Source: a virus. From it: DNA of 64,000 bases. The translations under genes and the position numbers were made by a program. The notes under the pieces were generated by a model that was not told the origin of the DNA, made no database searches, and worked only from the letters and a program-made list of their open reading frames with translations. Positions 24,575-36,500 of this stretch are shown here, in pieces; position 1 is the stretch's first letter; each line of letters opens with the position of its first letter. The stretch is from positions 17,329 to 81,328 of IMG/VR virus record IMGVR_UViG_3300046532_004322, one strand, 5' to 3'.

Positions 24575-27500
24575 TTAATTTATTTGATCAGGCCTTATAT
24601 TAAGCCTTCCTTCAAGCGCCCTAGCCATAACTTCACTTATAATTGGATCGAGGAGCATATTTTTTAATTGATCGAACATTACTGGACCTAAAGCCTGAGA
24701 GAACATTTCGGTATTGAAATCCAATGTAACATTTCCAGTTATTCCATGGTTAAAAATTACAGACTCCAATTCGTTCTTCATTGCCTTAGGTAATTCATTT
24801 ATTGATTCAGAGACCTTATTGACCCCTTCTGTTGCCGCTTGATCTATTTGATTTACCTTTCCATCTTTTCCTACTTCATGAATAGTATGGTCCGCCCCAG
24901 GAGTGGACGCAATATACGGGCTCGGCGGCATGACATTTTCTTGAGTATCGTGAATAAACGGACCGCCCTGAACTGGACTCCGAAGAGACCCGCCCCACGA
25001 TGTTGCTCTTCGAGAGCCTGAATTTGAAACAGGGGAGAACGTCGGCATCGTGGGGGCGGTGACGGAGGGTTGATTGATTGCCTGGGTTCCTTTGTCGAAC
25101 CAAGCCTTCCAGCTCTCCTTCATTTTCTCGATCTCAAGTACAAACCCCTTCTCATCTTTTGCCCACTGGGGTATATTTAATTGCCCGTAACCACTGACGT
25201 CAACATCCGCTTGTTTTAAGAAATCGCGCTGTTCGGGCTTTAACATCTGCGTAACTCCATCGTTATCCCCCGCTTTTCTAACCATTTTGTCTTGTAATAT
25301 CGAATCGATTTGAACATTCTCGATATTGTCATAACTTTTTAATAAAGCTTCGATATTGTCTTTCAAAATTCCAAAGTTGTCTTGTTGGGAAGCTTGTCGT
25401 TGCCCGTAACCAGGTGCAAGGTGGGGCGAGTCGGTGCCAAGAACGGGGGGCATATCCCCTATGCCCATATTTTCGAATTTAGTTGCCTCTATGGGCCAAA
25501 GACCAGCCGAAGGGGCATTACCTTTATTCTTTAGTTTCGTAAAATGAGGCAGACTTGCCACCCGATTTTGTTGCTCTCTGATTATTTTTGTAGCCAATTT
25601 TATCGTATCATTCTTTGGTGTCAATGTCGAAAGCCAACGCGGGTCCTCTCCCTTGTCTGCAAGGTTCTGCGTCCGCCAGTTCGGCTTTGATTTTAGGAGT
25701 TCTAGTTTTCTTGCTAAATTTGAAACTAAATCATTGGTGAGTATGTCACCGTTAGCGTCCTTCGCCTCTTCACTCAATGCAGCCAGAAAATGCAGGTTTT
25801 TTGTTTGCGCAGGTAGTTTCTCTAGATCCGTCCCTGCTTTATTAAGCGGGTCGTCACTCCCTGCAAACTGACTTATTGGACCTGCTTTAGGATCGCCCAA
25901 GTGCCATTTTGTCACTTGCTTGCGATTACGCTTCCAATAGGGGTCCCTTACCTCCTGAAACCCCGTTTGCCCGCTTTTCCCTCTTACACCTGAAACCTTA
26001 ACTGGGGCAAAAACTGTCGGTGTCTCGCGTTTTTTCTTAGCCTCAGCCGCACTAGCAGCTCTATCGCCTGCAGAGTCGGTCTTCTCGCCCAAATCTTGTT
26101 TTACCGAATCTCCTAACATGGAACTTATTGAATTCGCTATTCCAGTAGCTATTCCACTTTGAGAAGTCGTGCTTATATTTATCCCGCTATTACTAGCTAA
26201 TTTGAAAAGACTTTCAGTATTATCGGCAATACTAAGAGTGGATGCTAGCATTTTTCCATTATCAGACAAAGAATCAGAAAGTTCGCCTCCATATCCAATA
26301 TTATTAAACTGACTCTTCTGCATCTGATCTACCGAGTCTATATTGGCAAACGCAACTTTTTTTCTTTTTTCGAGAAAGTCGATAAGCGGATCTCCATCAG
26401 GTCCGATGTCCTTATCCATCTTTTCTATATTTCTATTAATCTTAGCTTTTCTCTGATCCAGTCCAGTCCTCCCAGTCAATCCCGATAAATTTATTCCTAA
26501 CGATTCCTCAAGAAAAGCTTGAGATTGCGAATTAATTGCTTCGTTCTCTTTTTCCGAAACGGTCCTACCTAATCCTTTAACAAATTTAGATCTTTCTCCC
26601 TTGCGATTCAATCCCCCAGTTCTTATCGCATCGTTTAACTTCGTCGTATCATTAGTGCCTAAAATAGAACTTCCCATTTTGTTGATAAATTTGGCATCCA
26701 ATTCCAGCATTTTATTTCTATTTTCTGATTTTAATTGATTTAATTGGGCGGAAAATACTGCACCGTTTCTCAGTTCTATATTTCTCATGTCAGTCTGTAT
26801 CCTGTTGGAATATTCATTACTACTATTAAGAGTTTCAAGAAATCCCTTTATTTCTACTAGTGTAACGTTACCATCTGCATTTTGCTTCATGAAATCAGTG
26901 AATTTATTTGTAAATTCTTCGCGCTCAGGACGCTCTTTCTTTTCGTTTTCTTTTTTCTCTCTTTCTAAAAATGTCCCTTCATCCTTCTCTGCACTCAATC
27001 CTTTATCCTTAAGTATTTGATTCATGTCAATTAATGAATTTGGATCGGCGCCCTTAAGTAATCTTTCCATCATTGAGCTTCTGAGTTCTTGATTATTTGA
27101 ATCTCTAGCTATAATATTTTGAAGAGTATTTGATCTTGATACCTTTTCTCTTTCAGTTATAGCACCAACAGAGGATAATATATTATTTTTTCCTGAAAAA
27201 TCCCGTTCTATGGTATCCCTATTTATCGACCTTACTCGTTCAACGGTTTCCCTATTTTTATTAAAATCTTCAATAGCAAAATTTAACAACCTGACTTCTT
27301 TAATTAAAGATTTTAACTCATCTTCAATATTCTTTACTTTTGTCGCGTTTTTAGAGTTTGAATCAGCGTTGCTATCCAAGCTTTCTATTAATTTTTCCTG
27401 AGTTTGTATTTGTTCCTTCATCATTAACAAATTCTCTTTGGAAAGATTGTTTTCTGAAGGATCTATTATCCCCTCAACTATTTTATCAGCGGCAGCACTC

Positions 27501-30500
27501 TGCCCTCCATCTCTCAAAGCCTTTATGAAACTACTATTATTAAGTTTGTCTTTAGCATTCTTCTCCTCAAGATCACTTAAGTGGCCTTTCATAATACTGG
27601 CATTTTCCAAATCATCTTTGTCTCCATATAGCAACTTATTTTGATCGACACCTTTTCCGAATCTATTTCCTCGAATAGATCCCCTTAATATATCAAGCCT
27701 AGCTTCCTCCAAATTGCCAAAATCTTTCTGCATACTTGTCAAGGTCTCTCTTGCCGACTCTACTGCCGCCTGATCTTGAAAATCCTTACTAAACTCATCA
27801 AATGTTTGATCAAAACTTCCACCAGTTCGTGCTGCTAATACTTTCTTCCTATCAAATTCTTCTTGAGTTATCTCAGCTACGCTTTTTGTATTGGCTTGTT
27901 TGAAATTTGCTTTTAATTTCGAAGCAAAGTCTTTTGATTCCGATTCGTCCCATCTTGCACTGTCTAATTTTGCAGTCATGCCTCCCGCCCCAAACCAACT
28001 CGTCGGATCCATCCCCTCAGTCACTCCCGCCCCACTTCTCCATTGTGAAACCGCCGAAGATAAGCCAGCCGAGGGAAGAAATAGACCATAATCCACAAGC
28101 ATCTCCCCTGCGGACGACATTACACTTTTTTCCCTTTCTATTCCCGCCGATACGGCAGTTCCTATTTCCAGTGCATTCTTAGCGTTCTTGGCATTATTTT
28201 CAGCATCTTTAAGTACTCCTGATAAAGCCTCTATTTGATCCGAGAAGCTCATTGTTCCATTGGTTATACTATTTAATTTGTCAATTACGGAAGGATCAAC
28301 AATTGAAGCTATTGATTCACTCATGAGCTTTTGACCTTCTTTTATTTTTGTAATATCTCCAGATTTAAATGCATCATTTAATCCTTGCACTCCTTCCCTG
28401 TATTTAATCATGGCTTGGAGGTCTTTTAATTTTTCGTCTAATTTATCTTTTCCTTTTGAAAGGTCTTCCCCTATATCAGATAAAGCTTTGTTGTCTTTCC
28501 AATTCATCGCCGAATCCGCAGCTCCGTATGCCGCGCCACCAAGAGCACCAAAAGCCATTCCTGGCGTCCCAAGCATTGCTCCAAATCCAGCGCCCATCAG
28601 AGCACTTGAACCCATATTCTTAACAGCTCCTCCGAGACTCCCTCTGCCTTTCGCTGTTTGTCCAGCGTCAATTTGTTGTGAAATCATAGGCCCCATAAAC
28701 ATAGCTGCCATAGTCATTTGCGACATGCTCGCGTCCGTTTTCGCTTTTTGTTTCTCCCATTTGTCCCTTCTTTTTGCGAATTTATTTTTCGATTCGGAAT
28801 ATTTTTTACCGCGACTCGCTGGTATCGTCCGACCACCTGGCAGCTTACGACTTGGTCTATAGTTAGGGTTAATATTCCTTGTGGGTTGCGAGCCAGGCCT
28901 TAAGCCTTTAAGGAAACCCATTCCAAACCTAAAATTAGGAACAAAACCTTCACTCATACCATGAGCTTTAGGATCTATTCCCATTGCCATTGATCTATTT
29001 ATTCCCTGACCCAAACCAAACCTTTCATCCACCCTATTTGTTATCGCAAAACCTCCAGGATTAAGCCTATGATCTACAAGCTTCGGACTTCTTTCCATCC
29101 TTATCGCGCTAGAAGGAATACCCCTTTTCCTTAGGGCGGACTTTTCTCTATTATATGCATTTTCCAATGGATTTGAAAAGCTTGGAATATATCCTCCAGA
29201 GAAAAACCCTTGAAAGATATCGTCCATTTTATCTAAATGGAGTTTCTCGGAAATTTTTTGTAGTTTTTGCGATTTATCTACAGCCCAAACGAAACCAGCT
29301 TCGTCCACTCGCCTATTTGCCGCCTTACGCTTCCTAGTGCCACTTAAAAAACCATCTTTATTAAATCTTCTAAACTTTCTTCCTGGACGGGCAAAATTCG
29401 GAACAAAACCTCCAGCTGCTCCACCTTTTAATTTTGACGCATGACGGAGTATTTTAAGCTTTTGTTGCGTATTGCCTATGTTATCCATTGATCTTGCCAT
29501 ATAATCATTTTGATCTTGAAATTTTTTGGGATTGTTCCTGAGTATTAATGCTTGATCTTGTAATAATTTTGCAATTTCTTTTTCTCCTATCTCACCCCTT
29601 CTAATACCATCTATGTAGGATTGTGTAAGATTGTTTTTTCCAGGATGAGGACTTCCCGCTCCAGGATGGCGATTCCCTCCCCCTCTGGCAAAGTTGGGAA
29701 TAAAACCACCAGCTCTACCTCGACGGGGAGTACTTGATTTTTTTTTATGCCCATATGGGTTAGCTTTTATTTCAGCAGCTCTCTTAAGAGCTTTCATCGC
29801 ATCATCTATAAAACTACTGGTGTAAGGAGTAACGCCTCCTCGCTTCTGCCTTCCTATTCCTCGCCTGCGTTCTTTCTTAGCTTTTTCAAGAATCTCGGCT
29901 TCAGATAAATCTGGAAATTTCGCTCGCAAATCTTTTAAAGCATCAACTCCTGCTTTATGCCCTGAATCTACAGGCATTGGTCGATCCGAGCGTCTATAAA
30001 TATGACTTTTATCACTAAGACCTTTCTCCCTAAGACCTTTCGTGATTTCCGCGTCAGACATTCTTGGGTTTACCGCCTTTTTTATCTCAAACGCCCTTTT
30101 AAAATCTCTTGATTCCTGATTGTTTTCAAATTTTCGTTCGTTAGAGTAAACCATAACTCCGCTCCCTGTTTGAAAAATTTTATCTTGATATTTATGCCTT
30201 TCAGGCTGTCCATAATAATTCTTGCCCTTCCCTTTATCAAAAACAGTATCCCATTCTTTCATCCCCTTGTTGAATTTTACCCTTTGCTCAGCTTTTTTCT
30301 TGTCGCGAACAAACTTCTTTTGTCTCTTTAAATATTTTTTGTGGGTTTTTTTGACTCTCTTTTGAAATTCCGCATTTCGTTTACTTATATGCTTACTCAT
30401 GAAATACGCCATAATAGCAGCAGGAGGAAGACTCATAGCTGCCCCACCAAGTATTCCTCCAGCTGTAGATAAAGCACTTCCTCCAGCGACCATTTTCAAA

Positions 30501-33500
30501 AAAGCACCGAATCCTAATTTTGACCCAACAGCTCCTCCTACTCCGACCCCTGTTCCAACCCCTGTTCCAACTCCAACCCCTGTTCCAACCCCTGTTCCAA
30601 CTCCTACCCCTGTTCCAACCCCTGTTCCAACTCCTACCCCTGTCCCAATTAATGAAGCTAAATACTTCCCGCCCAAAACCCCTCCTCCAAATAATCCCGC
30701 TCCAATACCTGTAAGGGCTAATCCTTTTCCTTTCCCTTTCATCATTGACTTCATAAACGCAGCTCCACTTGACCCCCATTCACCTGCGTGACTGCCAGCC
30801 ATACGCAAGTTCTGCATCCCGCTTGATCCAGCTTCACCCGCCATCTGACCCATAAATCCCAGACCTTTCATCCCAAGCTTGCCAGTATCTTCAGCTCTTC
30901 TCATTCCCCAATTGAGACTCCTTGATCCTAAGTCTCCCATTCTATTCCAAATTGTTTTTTTCGACCCCTGCCTAAGCTTGCTTTTCCTTACCTCCTTCAT
31001 CCTTCTCTTTTGCAACTCGTTCATAGCTTTTTCGCTACCACCAGAACTCTTGTCGCCTTTAGTATCATAGCCTGGTATGATTTTTCCAAATATACTTTTG
31101 GCATTCAAATTTGAAAAACTACCAATTCCCTTAATTTTATCAGATAACCAGCTATTAAATTTATCCTTAATCCCAACCTTTCCCTTATTCTTTTCACGAT
31201 AACCCGATAATTGATCCTTCGTATTCATGAAAGCCAATTGTAACTGAGTTATTAATCCTGGTTTTCCAGGTTTTCTTCTAGAATCCCCTTCTGATTTGCG
31301 ACCAAAAAGATTACTATCTATTTCAAATGGCGGAGTTAGCTTAAACATATTTTTTAAACTTTCCCATTTCTCCTTTCGCCTTTTCGACCTATCTCTCCCC
31401 CTTCTTTTCCTTTTGAGTCTTGCAGCCTCAAGATTCCTTCCTTTATTCCTTTTGTGTCGAGCCTTTTCCTCCAAACGTTCTTCTTCAATCATTGTAGACA
31501 TCTTGGATGTTGAGGTATCGTATATTTGATCTGCACCATAAGCGTCAAATATATATCTAGCTTGATTAGCTCCCGCCTTAATACCCCTCATTACTCCGCC
31601 CCCAACCGTTTTTCCTCCATGATAAATATCAGAAAGAACATTTGCACCTCCAGAAATTAACTTTCCAGCAGAGTCCATAAATACGTGTTTTCCAGCCTTG
31701 GCTCTTCCTGCGATTTTCTTATTATCTTTTTCTTTCTTCGCTAAATGATCCCTACGTTTGATATCTTCTGGGTTTAAAGGAGACTGGTATTTGTAATTTG
31801 CCTTGTTTAACCGCCTTAGTTCAGCAAGTTCCTTATTCGCTCTGTTTGCTATATTTTTTTGGTGCTGAATCCTTTCTTTTTTCTTTTCTTGAGATGTTTT
31901 TCTTTCTTCTGGAGTCATCGAATGCCAGTTATACAATCTAGCCAGCTTTCCACCCCTCGTTTCTTTTCCATCTTTCCCTCCATACCCCATAATCTTGAAA
32001 AATCTTTCTCCCAATGATAGTTTTCCCCTTTGAGCCTCATTGGCTAAGGTCGTCGCATCTTGAGCGCCCCTCTTCCCACTGAAAGCTCTCGCATTTGGCC
32101 CTTGAGCGACATGGCTCACCATCAAGCCTTTCACTAATTCATCTATGCCTATATTTTGCGCCCCAGTTATTCCGCCTTTTAGTAAATTATCAAACCCGCT
32201 TCTCGTAATTTGCGGAATTCCGTGTTTTAAATCCTTTTTTCCCCAATTTATAAAATCAAATAATCCAGCAGGCGTTCTTGTTTTGAAATCAGCATTATTC
32301 GAATTCCCAGAACCAATAAGTCTCTTGGACATTCCTAATACCTCATTTTTCATAGCCATTTTTTGAGGATCTATAAAAACGTTCCCAAAAAGACCCCTGA
32401 TCTTTCCAGATAGTCCTTCATTATATAAGGAAATGGATTTTATTCTATCGTTTAGTCGATCCAGCATTTTTCCCTGCAAGTCTTTATTGTTTGAAATTCC
32501 TAGCTGAATATGCTTATTGTTTGAAGGATTAGGTATTGCATTTCGCATTCCTGGCGAGCCAGGGGCATTTTCTACTGGACCCAAAAATCTTACCGATCCC
32601 TTTTTATTATCTATGTCCACTTGAATATCTTTACTTCTCAAGTCATTAATAAATCCCTCCGTCCCTTTTCCTCCACGAAGAATTTCTTTTTCTAATAAAT
32701 CATCAATAAATCCATACCCGCTCGCTTGCGTTCCCCCGCTTGTTTTTCCGCCTGCAAAATTTGGTATATATCCTGACGCACCATTATAATTATATCTGGC
32801 GTCTTCTTTATATGCGGACGCCCAAGGGTCGATTTTTGAAGAATTTGATGAAACCTTAGACTCTAAAGAAGCGACTCTTGACTCCAGGCTTGATACCCTT
32901 GCGGTATTCCCCGCCGATGAAACCACTCCAACCCGTCCTGCGAACCCAGCTGTTTTAATATTTGAATCTAAATTAATTGGCGATTTAGTTCTGGAATTTA
33001 AGCGTGGATTATAATACCAATTATCCCCCGCTCTTTGATAAACTGGTTGTGCTATTCCACCCACTACCCTAGTTGTTCTTGCCCCTCTTTGCTCTTGAAC
33101 CTTCATGCTTTGAGCTTTCCTATAAGCCCTTGTACCCTTTCCTCCACTCTTCCGTGTCGGACCCTTTCCTTTCCGCCTCCAATGCATCGCACCTTTTGCA
33201 AAATTAGGAACGAACCCGTCGTCCATATTTGGAATAAATCCTTCGCTCATGTTTGCAATAGCTTTATCCGTATGACCTAATTGCTTAAGTCTTGATGTTG
33301 CGGAAGTCCACCCATGCAGCGAACCCATTCCTGCTCTTGTTCGTTTAAAGCCAGCTTTAATATGCCCTTTTTCTAGTTCGGCTCGATCTTCCGCCCCCGA
33401 TTCTATCCGTTTGTTTGCGTTATGTACAAGATTACTCTTGCCCTTCTCTCCAGTTTTATTATATAGAGTGAATATTTTTTTCACCATACTAGCTCTTGAA

Positions 33501-36500
33501 TCCTTATTGTCCGATATTTTTGCATCTGCAAATGTAGTATTATATCCGAACAAATCTCGCAGGCTTTTTCCTGGGGCTTGAACTATATCAAATGTTGCAC
33601 TATTCGTCGTGAAGGCAGTATTTTTTGAAATAGATTTTAATCCACTTTCAAAAACATGCCCACTTAACACTCCGATATGCTGATCAATATCTTTAGATAA
33701 GCTTGCGTGTGGCGAAGGAAGGGGTTGCTTTGGTCCAAGTTTTGGGCCGATTAATTTTTTAGCCGTTCTTCCCACCATAGCATTGAACACACGCCTGGAA
33801 TCCGTTTTTATTTTGTCTTGTACAGTCGGCCCATCTTGAGGTCTTTTTATTCCTTCTACGTTAAATTTTACTCTCCTTTCCCTACCTCCTTTTTTTCTTG
33901 GACCAGCCCAATTAACCTGCCTTCTGTAACCTTCCTGAGGAACAAGCATTGTTGCTAAATTTCTTGCATCTAAAGTTTCGAATGTAGAATTTCTAGCTTT
34001 CATCTTGCTCTTGTCCTTAGATTCTAGGTTTGTCAGCTCGGAAGCAGTCCTACGTTTTCCTTGAGAATCAAATTCTCCGTATACCGATGCTCTTCCTGCG
34101 CTCGTTTTACTTGCGCCTCCTCTATATTCGTTTAATAGTCTTAGCGACTGTTCGTCCAACATGGATTCGGTTACCTTAACCCCCCCATCCCGAGTTTTGC
34201 CATGCGAAATGAATGAGTTTTCGTCTTTAAATTGGCTCCAAATGTTACCATTTGCCTTTTTTCCAGAATCTATAAGCGGCCCACCAGCCTCCGTTCTATA
34301 CTTAACATTTAATCCTCCAGCAGCATTTATAACATCTCTAGTTAATTTCGTATCTTTAGCTGTTATTAAATCTATACCAGTCTTAAATAAACTTGTTGCT
34401 CCCAAATCTATTTTCTCAGACATTCCATTGCTATGATTTACTTTCGGATTTGATAAATATAAATTAGCGGCTTTTTTCAGAACTCCCAATGTATTTTGTT
34501 TTCTTTTCCCCTTTACTTCAAAATGTCTTCCTCCAGCCAATAAATCAAAATATTTATTTCCTTTCAATAGGTTGACTGATTCTTTTCCTTTCAACCCAAA
34601 TTCTCCCCTACTCCTCTTTAAATGTCTTCTAGCTTCGCTTTCCGCCCATAACCCCTTTATTCCACCCACTGCATTTTGAAACTGTCCCTCTTGCCAATGA
34701 ATATCTTTTGTACTTTTTGGATCAACCCATTTTTTAGTTAAAGAATCAATGGAAGTCAAGGCTCCTTTCCCGTTTCCAGAACTCAAAAGGGACCCGTATA
34801 TTCCATTGGTCATAAGCTTTTTTCTTACGCCAGTTATGTTTTTATACTTTGGATTTATTATATATTTTTCTTTCCCAGCATTTTTCCCTATTCCGATTTC
34901 TTTTTCAAATATAGAATTAACTCCTAAATTAGGAGGCCCGTCTCTCCACTTTGGATGCCCGTCTTTCCATCTTGATTTCGCATTTTTCCCTGCCAAAATA
35001 CGATGAGCTTTGCTTCCCATTTCTGCAGAAGTTTTTGAGAGCTTTGTAACTCTTAGATTTCCAGAAAATACATCACTACTATCAGAAAATTTTGAAATTG
35101 GACTGGCTCCCCCCAGTCTCCACCCTAACTCGGAAGATTTTGCAGACATCTTCATCAATCCTTTTGAGAAATTCGGAACAAATCCTTCGGAAGCAGTGAT
35201 TCTCCTTGCTCCCCTTGGCATTCCGTATCTTTTAATCATTGATCTATTAAATATTGCCGTTCCTCCAGACCCCCTAAAATTAGGAACCTTCCATTCTCCA
35301 GTATGAGCAACTACACTTCGCCTTTTCCCTCCACCCATCGCATGATTTCTCAACACTACAGGCCTATCTCCTCTTCTTGCACCACCTACATTATTTCTTA
35401 TTGATCTTTGTTCTCTATTTACCGAAGGGAGAAATCCTGACGCCATGCCCAAAGTTTTGCGACCTCGTCTTTTGTTCCAAGGCCTGCCCGCTGGCACAAA
35501 GCCCGCCTCGGAAGCTCCTACACCCCTTAGGGAAGTCCCAGCGGCTATTCTTTTGACCAAAGCTTCCTGCTTCATTCTTTCAACAGTCTCTTGCTTTATT
35601 AATTTTAATATAATTTTTTGTTGCTTCGCGGTATTCCCAGAAGCAGCCATTATCTTTTGGTAAACTCCGCTATTTGATGCAAGGATAGAACCAATGGACG
35701 CTTGAAGGCTTTTTTGTCTTTTGGATTCTGAATTCATCCCAATAAGGTCTGAAAAAGCTTCTCTTGCGAACTTTGCTACAAGTACAAATATCTTAAGAAA
35801 AGCCGCTGTAATAATTGCAAATCCTGGACCAGCCAAGAATTTACCAAATCCCTTTACGATATTTTTTGCAAAATCGCTACCCGTATTTTCATCCAAAGCT
35901 TTATTTAACCACTCAGCTAATTTTCCAACCACTTTTAAAATCGACTTAAAGCTATCACTTACCGCAAGCTCTCCAAGCCTTGCCGCCAATTCTTTAGCAC
36001 TTAAAGATGTTTGGGTAAATATAGCACTTAGGGTCTTATTAAGTTCCTCGTTTCTTTTTATAGCTTCGTCAGTTGTTCCGTTTGCCGTTTTTAATGCTTT
36101 GTCGTAAATTGAATAACCATCTCCCAAGTCTTGAATCAAAGCTTGAAGATTTTGAATTTGAAATACCCCAGCTATTTGTTCGGAAGTAAATGCTTTTTGT
36201 GAATCCGATAGCGTTTTGTATACTTTTGCATAATCTTTAAGTATTGCAATACCAGATCTAAAATTACCATTCAAGTCTTTTGTAGAGACTCCAATTTCTT
36301 CAAGAGCTTCCCTGACCCTACTTCTTTTTATCCTTGTAAATATACTCTTGAATCCATTTCCTATTACGGAACCACCTCTAGCGGTTCTTTGTTGAACTGC
36401 AGTTACAATTGAAGCGAGTTCATTAAATGAAACCCCAGAAGATTGAGCAACTGCACCAGCTCTAGAGATAGCTTCTGCCAAATCTTTTGACGAAACCGCA

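Noticed and set aside
30393-30791. Frames rich in Trp/Arg/Gly or Pro/Thr opposite and beside the tape measure repeat
   Set aside because: They are shadows of the 30-bp Gly/Val repeat, with no promoter or ribosome site.
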